From: JACDAN01 sp963847235
Lineage (GTDB): Bacteria > Actinomycetota > Thermoleophilia > Gaiellales > Gaiellaceae
Length of the DNA: 64,000 bases
Reading direction: 5' to 3'
Assembly (NCBI GenBank): GCA_963847235.1
Contig: CAWJYU010000005.1
Coordinates: forward strand, 1-64,000
This document shows, piece after piece, positions 25,523-34,024 of this stretch. The notes under the pieces are model-generated. The model was not told where the DNA came from. It saw nothing but the letters and a program-made list of their open reading frames with translations, and did no database searches. Within the stretch, counting starts at the first letter, position 1; each line of letters starts with the position of its first letter. The position numbers and the translations under genes were made by a program.

Positions 25523-27513
25523 CAGTCCGTCTCCACCCCGGTCTCGACGACGGGCGCCTCTCGGCCGAAGTGCCGCTCGAAGATCTTCAGCGCCGCCGGA
25601 GCAGCGGCCGTGCTTCCGTGGCCGCCGTTCTCGATCACGACGCAGACGACGAGCTCCGGCGTCTTGTCGGTCGGGCCGTAGCCGCACCACCAAGACTGAT
25701 CCATCATCAAGGTGTCACGGCCGAACCGGACGGCCTTCTCGGCGGTGCCCGTCTTGCCCGCGATCGGGATGTCGAAGGCACCGAAGACGCCGACCGAGGT
25801 TCCGTACGACGCATGCGTTGCACGGAACAGCCCGTCCTTGATCACGTTCAGCTCGGCGGGATCGACGTTGACGTCCTTGGGCGCCGGCGAGAAGACCGCC
25901 TTCACCGCACCCGAGTTTCCCGGCTGCTCGACGCTGGAGACGACGTGCGGCGTGACGAGCTTGCCGCCGTTGGCAAGCAGCGCGTAGAAGCGCGCCATCT
26001 GGAGCGGCGTGACGAGCAAGTCCTTCTGGCCGATCGCGAGCTGCACGGAGTCGCCCGACTTCCAGAGCCGCTCGATCTCCCACGTCTTCGGGGCGGTCTT
26101 CCTCGTGTACGTCTTGCGGCGCCACTCGGGCGTGGGCAGCAGGCCGGTCGCCTCGCCGCCGACGTCGAGCCCCGTCGCCTTGCCGAAACCGAAGGCGGCC
26201 GCCCACTTCTGGAGCGGGCTGCCGTACTCCGGCGGGAGGCCGTAGAACTCGAGGCCGAGTTGGTAGAAGTAGGTGTCGCACGAGGCGGCGAGCGCCGTCG
26301 GCAGGTCCATCGCCTCGTTCGCGTAGGGGTTCCAGTTTCGGAACGTCGTCCCGTCGATCTCCATCCTGCCGGTGCAGGAGAGCGGCTCGTACGCGCCGAC
26401 CAGCTGCTCGCGCATGGCGGCCAGGGCGGTGACCGGCTTGAAGGTCGAGCCGGGCGGATAGAGGCCGGACGTCGCGCGGTTCAGGCCCGGGTAGTTGGCC
26501 CGTTCCGCCGCCTTCGGATCGATCAGCTTCCGGAGCTCGCGCGGCTTCGGCTTGCCGACGTAGATCCGCGGGTCGAACGTGGGGTTGGTCGCCATCGCGC
26601 GGATCGCCCCCGTGCGCGGGTCGATGGCGACGGCGGCTCCGGCGTTGGCGGCCCAGCTGTCGTTCTCGCGCGCAACCCGGATGCCGTACGCGAGCGCGTT
26701 CTCGGCGGCCCGCTGGAGCTTCGCGTCGAGCGTGGTGCGCACTGCGAGGCCCGGCTGCGGCTGCTCGCTGCGCAGCGGCTTCGAGCGGGGACGACCGAGC
26801 GAGTCGACCCGCAGCTCCGCCAGGCCCGCGGTCCCGCGCAGGTAGCGGTCATACGTGAACTCGAGCCCGGCCTGGCCGACCGAGTCGCCGTGCCGGTACC
26901 GGCCGCCGTCCAGCTGCCTCTCCGTCACCTCTCCGACGTGCCCGAGCACCTGAGGCGCGAGCGTGCCGTACCGGTAGTCGCGGAGATGAACGTCGTTCAG
27001 CTCCAGGCCTGGGAAGTCCCGCCGGTGCTCCTTGAGGTAGAAGATCTCCTCCTGCGAGAGGTCCTCCTTGAGCGTCACCGGCGTCAGCGGGTCGCCTCGA
27101 TGCTCGCGCAGCCGCCGCTGGAGCTCGGGCACCGGCACCATCAGGATCGCCGAGAGCCGCTTGAGCATCCGCGCCCGGCCGCGGCGCGGCATGTACGCCG
27201 TCCAGACCTGCGCGGCGGTTCCGATCCGGTTCGAGACGAGCAGCCGGCCCTTGTAGTCGAGGATCGGCCCGCGCGCGGCGTGGATCCGGACCGTGCGGAG
27301 CTGGTTGTCCTGCGCGGCCGCCAGGTACTGGTCGCCGGAGAGAACCTGCAGCGCCCACAGCCGGAAGAAGAGGACTGCGAACGCAAAGAGGACGATTGCG
27401 CCGAGCACGCCGAGCCGGAGCGCCATCGCCGGCGTCATCCGGTACGGCTCCTCCACGCGGGGATCGCGCGGCATGAAGCGCGTGCGCGCCGGGATGCGGG
27501 TGATCCTCGCCAT
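25522..27513 (-). CDS. mrdA: Penicillin-binding protein 2 (transpeptidase)
   Basis: The 663-aa class B PBP acts in lateral-wall synthesis. It has one N-terminal membrane helix (LGVLGAIVLFAFAVLFFRLW) and a dimerisation/pedestal region. The transpeptidase domain has S-T-F-K (PPGSTFKPVTA) as the active-site serine motif, a downstream SCD-type motif and KTGTAEK. The start and stop both overlap neighbours by one base (TGATG), so mreD-mrdA-rodA are tightly coupled. Confidence 0.96.
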   Translation of the reverse strand: MARITRIPARTRFMPRDPRVEEPYRMTPAMALRLGVLGAIVLFAFAVLFFRLWALQVLSGDQYLAAAQDNQLRTVRIHAARGPILDYKGRLLVSNRIGTAAQVWTAYMPRRGRARMLKRLSAILMVPVPELQRRLREHRGDPLTPVTLKEDLSQEEIFYLKEHRRDFPGLELNDVHLRDYRYGTLAPQVLGHVGEVTERQLDGGRYRHGDSVGQAGLEFTYDRYLRGTAGLAELRVDSLGRPRSKPLRSEQPQPGLAVRTTLDAKLQRAAENALAYGIRVARENDSWAANAGAAVAIDPRTGAIRAMATNPTFDPRIYVGKPKPRELRKLIDPKAAERANYPGLNRATSGLYPPGSTFKPVTALAAMREQLVGAYEPLSCTGRMEIDGTTFRNWNPYANEAMDLPTALAASCDTYFYQLGLEFYGLPPEYGSPLQKWAAAFGFGKATGLDVGGEATGLLPTPEWRRKTYTRKTAPKTWEIERLWKSGDSVQLAIGQKDLLVTPLQMARFYALLANGGKLVTPHVVSSVEQPGNSGAVKAVFSPAPKDVNVDPAELNVIKDGLFRATHASYGTSVGVFGAFDIPIAGKTGTAEKAVRFGRDTLMMDQSWWCGYGPTDKTPELVVCVVIENGGHGSTAAAPAALKIFERHFGREAPVVETGVETD

Positions 27514-28031
27514 CAGCCGAACTCGACGTCCTTGACCGGGAGGCGCGCGCCGGGCGGCGCGAAGAGGCGGCGCACCAGTGCGTAGACCGGGACGGTCAGC
27601 AGAAGGTTGAGGAGGATCTGAGCCGGCAGCGCGCGGAGCCCGGCCTGGACGGACACGGACTCGCCGAGCATCGCGTGAAGGCCGAGGGCGCCGAACGCGT
27701 AGAGAACCGTCACGACCGCGATCGAGACGAGCGGTGCGTGCGCGCGGTCCCGTCCGGTGGTCTCGCCGTAGCGGCCGATCCAGTAGCCGGCAAGGCAGAG
27801 CAGCAGCGAGCTCACCCCGAGCGTGTCCAGGTTCGCGGCGTCGAGGAGGAAGCCGGCGTAGAAGCCGGCGATGGCCCCGAAGATCGACCCGCGCAGGAGC
27901 GCGACCGCCGCAAGCGTGACGAGGACGAGGTCGGCCTTGCCGCCGCCCGGCGCGACCGACGAGACGATCGTCGCCTGGACGACTACGGCGACGAAGAAGG
28001 CGATCGCCGTCTTGAAGACGTCCGCAATCAC
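27513..28031 (-). CDS. mreD: Rod shape-determining membrane protein MreD
   Basis: The 172-aa protein has five to six hydrophobic segments and the GFYAGFLLDAANLDTLGVSSL motif common to MreD. GTG 28031 overlaps the mreC stop (GTGA). Confidence 0.92.
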   Translation of the reverse strand: MIADVFKTAIAFFVAVVVQATIVSSVAPGGGKADLVLVTLAAVALLRGSIFGAIAGFYAGFLLDAANLDTLGVSSLLLCLAGYWIGRYGETTGRDRAHAPLVSIAVVTVLYAFGALGLHAMLGESVSVQAGLRALPAQILLNLLLTVPVYALVRRLFAPPGARLPVKDVEFG

Positions 28032-28981
28032 GGCGTCTGCGTCCGCTTCTCCTTCGGAACCAGCACGACGAGGATGTCCAGCGACGAGAAGTCCACGAAC
28101 GGGTCGACCTGGATCTGTTGGAAGTTCTCGATGTCGGTCTGGCTGACGTGGCTCACGGAGCCGATGGCGATGCCCTGCGGGAAAAGCGACCCGAGCCGGC
28201 CGAAACGACGCCCGGCGGTCGAGATCGTGTCGCCGCGCTCGACGACCTTCTCCTTCGGCACCCGGTTGAGCTCGAACGGCCGGTCAGGCCCCTCGCCGAT
28301 CTCGAGAACCCCCACCACGTCCGTGGCGATGTCGAGTGCCGTCACCGAGCTCGTGCTGTCGGTGAGGAGCGTGACCTCGGAGCTTCGAGGCGTCACCTTC
28401 GTCACCTGGCCCACGAGGTAGCCGTCGCTCGAGACGACCGGGTCGTCCTTGGTCACGCCGTCGTCGCGTCCCGCGGAGATCACCAGCGACTGCTCCCACT
28501 CGCCGGTCGCGTAGGAGGTCACGCTCGCGACGATCTGGTCGTACCCCCTGGGGAAGGCCGGGCCGCCGACGAAGCTGAGCGTCTTGCGAAGCTCGAGGTT
28601 CTCCTGCGCGGCCGTCTCGTTCTGGATCACCTGTAGCCGTAGGACCTGGATGTCCTGCTTCAGCTCGTCGTTTTCCGAGCGGGCGTGGACGAGCCCGGCC
28701 GTCCAGCCGTAGGCGTCCCGGAACGGACGCGCGACGCGCTCGGCGCCGACCTGAAACGGGTGGAGAACGCTCGCGACGGCGCCCTGCACGCTGTGCATCG
28801 GCCCGCTGTCCGCCTCGCGGAAGTAGAGGGTCAGCATGGCGATCGAGACGACGACGAGGACAGCGGCGACGAGCCGTCGGCGCAGCGCCCCTGCCGCTCG
28901 CGAGGAGGGATACGCCGGGGAGGCAGCCCGCTGAACCGTCGAGCCCAGTGCCGCCAGCCGCAGTGAGCGGTTACGTGGCAC
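28028..28981 (-). CDS. mreC: Rod shape-determining protein MreC
   Basis: The 317-aa bitopic protein has a basic cytoplasmic N-terminus, one membrane helix (VAAVLVVVSIAMLTLYF at ~38-54), a coiled coil (~105-140, ENDELKQDIQVLRLQV) and the extracytoplasmic beta-barrel domains (GYLVGQVTKVTPRSSEVTLLTD). It scaffolds PBP2/RodA to MreB. The start is GTG 28981; 62 bp separate it from mreB. Confidence 0.94.
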   Translation of the reverse strand: MPRNRSLRLAALGSTVQRAASPAYPSSRAAGALRRRLVAAVLVVVSIAMLTLYFREADSGPMHSVQGAVASVLHPFQVGAERVARPFRDAYGWTAGLVHARSENDELKQDIQVLRLQVIQNETAAQENLELRKTLSFVGGPAFPRGYDQIVASVTSYATGEWEQSLVISAGRDDGVTKDDPVVSSDGYLVGQVTKVTPRSSEVTLLTDSTSSVTALDIATDVVGVLEIGEGPDRPFELNRVPKEKVVERGDTISTAGRRFGRLGSLFPQGIAIGSVSHVSQTDIENFQQIQVDPFVDFSSLDILVVLVPKEKRTQTP

Positions 28982-29043
28982 GAAGGATCAGTTTAGGAAA
29001 CACGGAGGAAGACGCCATCGGAAGGAGAAGTTTGAGGGTTGCG

Positions 29044-30096
29044 TCAGCGCCGGTAGCCGTTGCGGCTCTTGGCGCTCTTGCTCGTCCGCTGCATGACCTC
29101 GATCAGCTCGAGGCTGCGGCCTGAGCCGACGGCGACGCAGGTTAGCGGCGACTCCGCGAGCTGCACGGGCATCTGGGTCTCGTGACGGAGGCGCTCGTCG
29201 AGCCCGTTCAGCAGCGCCCCGCCGCCTGCGAGGACGATGCCGCGATCCATGATGTCGGCGGCCAGTTCGGGCGGTGTCTTGTCCAGCGTCGACTTGATCG
29301 CGTCGACGATCTGGTTGGCCGGCTCCTCGAGCGCGTGCCTGACCTCGTCGGAGCTCATGATGATGGTCTTCGGGAGGCCGGTGAGCATGTCGCGGCCGCG
29401 AACCTCAGCCTGTACCTCCTCCCGCATGGGGTAGGCGGAGCCGATCTCGAGCTTGATCTCCTCCGCGGTCTGGTTGCCGATCAGCAGCTTGTACTCGCGC
29501 TTGGTGTGGTTGATGATCGCCTCGTCCATCTCGTCGCCGCCGACGCGGAGGCTCTGAGAGACGACGATCCCGCCGAGCGAGATGACGGCGACCTCGGTCG
29601 TCCCGCCGCCGACGTCCACGATCATGTTCCCGGTCGGCTCGGAAACGGGGAGCCCGGCGCCGATCGCAGCGGCCATCGGCTCCTCGATCAGGTGAGCCTC
29701 CCTCGCGCCGGCCGAGAGCGTCGCCTCTTCGACCGCCCGCTTCTCCACGCCGGTGACGCCCGACGGGACGCAGACGACGACGCGCGGATGCGCGAACCGG
29801 TGCTGGTGGACCTTTTGGATGAAGTGGCGGAGCATCTGCTCGGTGACGTCGAAGTCGGCGATCACGCCGTCCTTCAGCGGCCGGATCGCGGAGATCGTCC
29901 CGGGCGTGCGACCGAGCATGCGCTTGGCTTCGACGCCGACCGCGTGGACCTCGCCGGAGCGCTGGTCGATCGCGACGACCGACGGCTCGCTGAGCACGAT
30001 GCCGCGCCCACGCACGTACACGAGCGTGTTCGCGGTGCCCAGGTCCACCGCCATGTCGCGGCCGCCGAAGCCGTTGAGGTACCCGAAGAGCCCCAT
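29044..30096 (-). CDS. mreB: Cell shape-determining actin-like protein MreB
   Basis: The 350-aa actin-fold ATPase has phosphate-1 (DLGTANTLVYVRGRG), phosphate-2 (MIVDVGGGTTEVAVISLGG) and adenosine (GIVLAGGGALLNGLDERL) motifs. Length is typical. It is first gene of mreB-mreC-mreD-mrdA-rodA, which implies a rod-shaped cell. The region upstream (30097-30280) holds its promoter and the left hairpin of a RAYT element. Confidence 0.97.
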   Translation of the reverse strand: MGLFGYLNGFGGRDMAVDLGTANTLVYVRGRGIVLSEPSVVAIDQRSGEVHAVGVEAKRMLGRTPGTISAIRPLKDGVIADFDVTEQMLRHFIQKVHQHRFAHPRVVVCVPSGVTGVEKRAVEEATLSAGAREAHLIEEPMAAAIGAGLPVSEPTGNMIVDVGGGTTEVAVISLGGIVVSQSLRVGGDEMDEAIINHTKREYKLLIGNQTAEEIKLEIGSAYPMREEVQAEVRGRDMLTGLPKTIIMSSDEVRHALEEPANQIVDAIKSTLDKTPPELAADIMDRGIVLAGGGALLNGLDERLRHETQMPVQLAESPLTCVAVGSGRSLELIEVMQRTSKSAKSRNGYRR

Positions 30097-30185
30097 CTCC
30101 CGAGTGGCGAGTCTAGCGGTCGAATCTCAGATGCTCTCGAGGAAAGACCCTGCTACCCGGCCCAATCGGCCAGTGCCCTTGCAGC

Positions 30186-30214
30186 CACGCCCTGGTGCCT
30201 GGCACCACGGCGTG
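30186..30214. repeat. Left REP-like hairpin of RAYT element 1
   Basis: Core CTGGTGCCTGGCACCAC (30192-30208) is flanked by a perfectly paired 6-bp outer stem, CACGCC (30186-30191) with GGCGTG (30209-30214). Confidence 0.8.
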
Positions 30215-30280
30215 TCCCAAGAGGCGCCCAAGAGCGAGTCAAGACTGTGCCGGCGAGAAACGTCGAACGATCGGGTCCGT

Positions 30281-30961
30281 ATGGTCGAGCGAATGGGACG
30301 GGCCCCACGCCTCAACCTCTTCGACGGCCTCTACCACCTCACTGCGCGCGGTGTTCGGCGGATGGCGATCTACGAGGACGGAATCGACTATCGACGGTTT
30401 CAGGCCTTCTTTCGCCAGTTCGCCAGAGAGCTCGAATGGACTTGCCATGCCTTCTGCCTAATGCCCAACCACTACCACCTGCTCGTCGAGACTCGGCTTC
30501 CGAACCTTTCGGCAGGAATGCAGCGCCTCAATTGGCGCTACGCCGTCCGCTTCAATTGGCGGCACGGCTACACGGGGCATCTCTTCGAGAGCCGGTTCCA
30601 CTCCGAGCTGGTTGAAACCGAGGCCCACTTTCTTGAGACGGCGCGGTACATCGTCCTCAACCCGATCCGCGCAGGCCTGTGCGCTCAACCGGGCGATTGG
30701 CCCTTCAGCAGCTACCGACGCACGCTCGTCCCGTCGGAAACGTTCGTCGAGAGCTCTCGACTCCAAGGTCAGTTCGGAAACGACCTAGCCACGGCCCGGT
30801 CGCGCTATGAGGCGTTCGTGGCCGAAGGTGTCGATTCGGGCCGTGTCCTGGTGCCTGGCACCACGACACGGCCGAATCAGCCGAAGCCGTACGTCCCGGC
30901 GAAGCGCGTCGCCAGGAGACGGACGAGAAGCGCAGCGGGCAGCCCGACGACGTTCAGGTAA
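30281..30961 (+). CDS. REP-associated tyrosine transposase (Y1, IS200/IS605-like)
   Basis: A 226-aa single-strand transposase of the RAYT group. The HUH metal motif is in CLMPNHYHLLVE. The nucleophile Tyr lies in ETARYIVLNPIRAGL. The family start (GRAPRLNLFDGLYHLTARG) follows ATG 30281; internal ATG 30293 is equally possible. There is no stop before the right hairpin, so the frame reads the hairpin (VLVPGTTT) and a further ~28 residues antisense to maf. That tail is probably not part of the ancestral protein. Confidence 0.9.
   Translation: MVERMGRAPRLNLFDGLYHLTARGVRRMAIYEDGIDYRRFQAFFRQFARELEWTCHAFCLMPNHYHLLVETRLPNLSAGMQRLNWRYAVRFNWRHGYTGHLFESRFHSELVETEAHFLETARYIVLNPIRAGLCAQPGDWPFSSYRRTLVPSETFVESSRLQGQFGNDLATARSRYEAFVAEGVDSGRVLVPGTTTRPNQPKPYVPAKRVARRRTRSAAGSPTTFR
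30834..30877. repeat. Right REP-like hairpin of RAYT element 1
   Basis: The same core (30848-30864) is flanked by CGTGTC / GACACG. The pairing then extends to 13 bp (30834-30847 with 30865-30877) with a single bulged G. The stem can also act as a terminator for maf, whose stop codon starts at 30877. Confidence 0.8.
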
Positions 30962-31444
30962 TCGCCCTCGATCCGCTCGACGAGCGATCCGCCCAGGCCC
31001 TGGATCGCGTAGGCGCCGGCCCGCTCGCGCCACTCCTCCGCTGCGAGGTAGCGGGCGATGTCGCGGGCGGCGAGTGGGCGAAAGCTGACGCGAGTCGTCT
31101 CGCGGTGGAGCTCCTCCCAAGCCGGCGTCCGGAGGCAGAGGCCCGAGACGACCTCGTGCGTCTTGCCGGAGAGAGTCTCGAGCATCTGCTCGGCCTCACC
31201 GGCGTCCGCAGGCTTACCGAGAACCTCGCCGGCACAGACGACCACAGTGTCCACGCCGAGCACGGGCCGATCTCTGCCGTCGACCGACCGAGCCTTCCCG
31301 GCTGCGTGCTCAACCGGGTCGTCGCCCACCTCCTCGTACTCCGGAACGACGATCTCGTGAGGGAATCCCGAGCTGCGTCAGGATCGCATGGCGCTGCGGG
31401 CTGCGCGACGCCAGGATCAGCGGCGGCGCAGGCGGGACACTCAC
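30877..31444 (-). pseudogene. maf: Maf-family nucleoside triphosphate pyrophosphatase, frameshifted
   Basis: The N-terminal part (from GTG 31444) reads PPLILASRSPQRHAILTQLGIP, the Maf signature. The rest continues one frame over as HEIVVPEYEEVGDDP, then LGVDTVVVCAGEVLGKP and THEVVSGL, ending at 30877. One extra base near 31360 separates the two parts. Maf proteins hydrolyse non-canonical or canonical pyrimidine NTPs and affect septum formation. Apart from this base the gene appears complete (~188 aa), so a sequencing error is as likely as inactivation. Confidence 0.8.
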
Positions 31445-31450
31445 CCGGCC

Positions 31451-32207
31451 TTACGGAGCCTTCCAGATCGACTCGGACGGCCAGCGCCGAGCCCACTCTC
31501 GCTCTTCGTCGGTCCAGTAGGTGGACTTGGCGTCCGGCCCGGGCCGCGGCTCGATGAGATCCTCGACGACGAAGCCCGTTCGCGCGGAAGAGACGGATCC
31601 ACTCGCCGTAGGGCAGCTGGTAGACGACGACGTCGCCGTCGTCGAGCTCGTGCATCCCGAAGTAGTCGTGGTGCAGCGTCGGCTCGACGGTGTCCTCGCG
31701 CTCCGGGTTCTGCGAGACGAGCGCGATCGCGCTCGTGTGGCTGAACGCGAGCAGCCCGTTCCGGCGCAGCAGCCGCGACGCCTCCGGAACCAGCTTGTAC
31801 GGGTCGGCGAACGTAAATGCCCCGTGGTCGCAGAACACGATGTCGAAGCTTTCGTCCGGCAGCGGCACGTGCTCGGCCGACGAGTGGACGAGCGGGAACT
31901 CGACCCCTACCTCCGCCATCAATCGTCGCCCGTGCTCGAGCTGGCGCGCCGAGTTGTCGAGCCCGACGGGCCGCGCACCCTGTTTCGCGAGCAGGATCGA
32001 CCACTGCGCGGCGCCGCAGCCGAGCTCGAGCACGTCCTTGCCGTTCACGTCGCCGAGGACGTTCAGCTCGGACTCGGGGATCTGCCAGACACCCCAGCGT
32101 GGCTCGGGCCGGTTGATGAACTCACGGTGCCGCTCCTGGTACTCGTCGCTCTCGCGGTCCCAGTGTGCCCGGTTACGAAGTGCCTGCTCAGACGGCTTTT
32201 CGGGCAA
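31451..32207 (-). pseudogene. Class I SAM-dependent methyltransferase, frameshifted near the end
   Basis: From ATG 32207 the frame reads HWDRESDEYQERH and the SAM motif VLELGCGAAQWSILLA, through PYGEWIRLFRANG. The expected FVVEDLIEPRPGPDAKSTYW ending lies one frame over, stopping at TAA 31451. The shift is explained by one extra base in the C-run 31575-31577. The restored product is ~251 aa. It resembles the adjacent methyltransferase in motif order and in the W-A-R-R-W-P ending, so the pair looks like a tandem duplication. Substrate unknown. The start overlaps the neighbour by 20 nt. Confidence 0.78.
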
Positions 32208-32955
32208 CCCAGATCTCCTCGGCGGGCCAGCGGCGAGCCCAATCGGCCGGGACGAAGTCGTAGTACTCGTGGTCGGTCGCGGACTCGGGCGCGAGCCGCT
32301 CGTGGAGCGCCTCGACGACGAACCCCTTGTCGCGCAGGATGCGGATCATCTCGCCGTGGCCGAGGTGGTAGTTGACGCCCTCGTCCTCGCCCGGCCACTC
32401 GAACCGGCCCAGGTCCGACTGCGGCCGAAGGAGCCGCTCCTCCACCTTGCCCTCGTCGGGCGAGCACAGGATCGAAAGCGTCGAGTTGCAGAGGAACACG
32501 AGCCTCCCGCCCGGCCTGAGGAGCCGCGCGGCCTCGCCGATCCACAGATCGGGGTCGCACCAGATCGAGGCGCCGTACTCGGAGACCGCGAGGTCGAAGC
32601 TCTCGTCGGGGAGCGGAACGTCCTCCGCGCTTGCCTCGACCAGGGGGAAGTGCAGGTCGAACTCGTCCTGCAGCCGCCGGGCGGTCTCCAGCTGCGCCGT
32701 CGTGACATCTACGCCCGTCACTCGCGCGCCCCGCCTGGCGAGCCAGGCGCCGAAGTAGGCGGTTCCGCACCCGAGCTCGACGACGTCCTTGCCGCCAACC
32801 TCGCCGAGGGCGCCGACCTCCGCCTCGGGGCCGGAGAACATGCCCCAGGAGATCTCGTCGCTCGCCCAAGCCTGCCGCGCCTGGCGATCGGTGTACTCCG
32901 CGTTGGCCTTGGTCCAGACCTCGCGGTTCCTCAGCGCATCGTCAGCGTGGCTCAT
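32188..32955 (-). CDS. Class I SAM-dependent methyltransferase
   Basis: A 255-aa soluble enzyme with motif I VVELGCGTAYFGAWLA, the acidic residue after TGVDVTTAQLE, and post-motif ESFDLAVSEYGASIW (Methyltransf_11-type). It ends WARRWPAEEIWVARKAV. ATG 32955 lies within the end of ndk (14-nt overlap), giving ndk - methyltransferase - methyltransferase coupling. The target is unknown. Confidence 0.85.
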   Translation of the reverse strand: MSHADDALRNREVWTKANAEYTDRQARQAWASDEISWGMFSGPEAEVGALGEVGGKDVVELGCGTAYFGAWLARRGARVTGVDVTTAQLETARRLQDEFDLHFPLVEASAEDVPLPDESFDLAVSEYGASIWCDPDLWIGEAARLLRPGGRLVFLCNSTLSILCSPDEGKVEERLLRPQSDLGRFEWPGEDEGVNYHLGHGEMIRILRDKGFVVEALHERLAPESATDHEYYDFVPADWARRWPAEEIWVARKAV

Positions 32956-33358
32956 CGGGGAACCACAGGCCGATCTCGCGCTCCGCCGACTCGGGCGAGT
33001 CGGAGCCGTGGACGAGGTTGTCCGGCATCGAGAGCGAGAGGTCACCGCGGATCGTTCCCGGCGCCGCGTCGGCGGGGTTGGTGGCGCCCATCGTCGTCCG
33101 GACCGTCTTGATCGCGCCTTCCCCCTCGAGGACGAGCGCCAGCGTCGGGCCCGAGGTGATGAAGTCGACGAGCTCGCCGAAGAACGGCTTCTCCGTGTGC
33201 TCGGCGTAGTGCTCCTCGGCCAAGGAGCGGTCGACGGTGAGGAGGCGCGCGGCCTTGATCTCGAGGCCGCGCCGCTCGAAGCGCGCGACGATCTCGCCGG
33301 TGAGCGCGCGCCGAACCGCGTCCGGCTTCACGAGCACGAGTGTCCGCTCCGCTGCCAC
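32942..33358 (-). CDS. ndk: Nucleoside diphosphate kinase
   Basis: A 138-aa enzyme equalising NTP pools through a phospho-His intermediate. The start ERTLVLVKPDAVRRALTGEI and the active-site NLVHGSDSPESAEREIGLWF (catalytic His) are intact. The start is GTG 33358. Confidence 0.97.
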   Translation of the reverse strand: MAAERTLVLVKPDAVRRALTGEIVARFERRGLEIKAARLLTVDRSLAEEHYAEHTEKPFFGELVDFITSGPTLALVLEGEGAIKTVRTTMGATNPADAAPGTIRGDLSLSMPDNLVHGSDSPESAEREIGLWFPDEPR

Positions 33359-33376
33359 GGAGCGGGAGACTAGCCG

Positions 33377-33901
33377 CTAGCCCCCCGGGCGCTCGCGGCG
33401 CGGCGCCGGCGGGAACTCGATCGTCGTCGGCGTCTCGACCGGCGTCTCGCAGTAGGGGCAGACCTGCCAGAGCGTCTCGAGCGGCGCCTTGCAGTTCACG
33501 CACGCCTGGCGCAACTTCGTGGTGCAGACCGGGCATACGAGATAGGACTCCTCGACGTGAGCCCGGCAGACGGGACAGTGGAGCTCGCGCCGCGCCACGC
33601 GCTCCTCCATCGCCTTGATCTCCAGCTCGCGCTCGCGGACGTCTTCGAGGTATTCGGGAGGGCGGAACAGCATGTAGATCAGGGCGCCGACGAAGGGTGG
33701 GACGAGTCCGAGAATCGTCGCCATCGCGACGAGCCAGGGATCCTCGATCCGGCGCCGCGCGTCCTTGAAGACCCAGTACGCGACGGCGAGCCAGAAGACG
33801 ACGAGGAAGAAGATCCCGAGGTTGCGGGCGACGTCCCAAGCACCCGAGCCGAAGAAGTCCTGGAGCCTCCCGAAGAAGTCGTCCGAGTTGTCTTCGTTCA
33901 C
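33377..33901 (-). CDS. Membrane protein with two C-terminal zinc ribbons
   Basis: The 174-aa product has two membrane helices (NLGIFFLVVFWLAVAYWVF and VAMATILGLVPPFVGALIYML), a charged helix, and then four CxxC knuckles in two pairs (CPVC ... CPVC, CVNC ... CPYC). Double zinc ribbons of this type often mediate protein or nucleic-acid contacts. The function is unknown. It sits between the 37-aa ORF and ndk in the valS-folC-ndk run, so it is a fixed part of this actinobacterial block. Confidence 0.8.
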   Translation of the reverse strand: MNEDNSDDFFGRLQDFFGSGAWDVARNLGIFFLVVFWLAVAYWVFKDARRRIEDPWLVAMATILGLVPPFVGALIYMLFRPPEYLEDVRERELEIKAMEERVARRELHCPVCRAHVEESYLVCPVCTTKLRQACVNCKAPLETLWQVCPYCETPVETPTTIEFPPAPRRERPGG

Positions 33902-33910
33902 CTGCTCACC

Positions 33911-34024
33911 TCACAACAACAGCTGCCCGACGACGTAGCCGGCGGCGAACGCGAGCCCGACGATCGTCAGCAGGACTGCGGCTGCAACCGCGAACACGCT
34001 GAGCCGCTCACCGACCTTCGTCAT
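33911..34024 (-). CDS. 37-aa single-pass membrane protein coupled to folC
   Basis: The short frame reads MTKVGERLSVFAVAAAVLL and continues to a VVGQLLL end: a basic cytoplasmic start and one membrane helix. The ATG overlaps the folC stop (ATGA), and 9 bp separate its stop from the next gene. That arrangement and the hydrophobic pattern argue that it is real. No family recognised. Confidence 0.6.
   Translation of the reverse strand: MTKVGERLSVFAVAAAVLLTIVGLAFAAGYVVGQLLL

Larger units (their letters stand above)
30186..30877. mobile_element. RAYT element 1 with GGTGCC-type hairpins
   Basis: A ~690-bp unit bounded by two copies of the same 17-nt hairpin core (CTGGTGCCTGGCACCAC). It carries one Y1-transposase gene and sits between maf and mreB, genes that are otherwise close neighbours. 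The right end coincides with the first base of the maf stop codon. No target-site duplication was found by eye. Confidence 0.7.

Noticed and set aside
31360..31577. Programmed frameshifting in maf and the methyltransferase
   Set aside because: No slippery heptamer or pseudoknot seen; two unrelated genes affected by the same kind of extra base suggests error.
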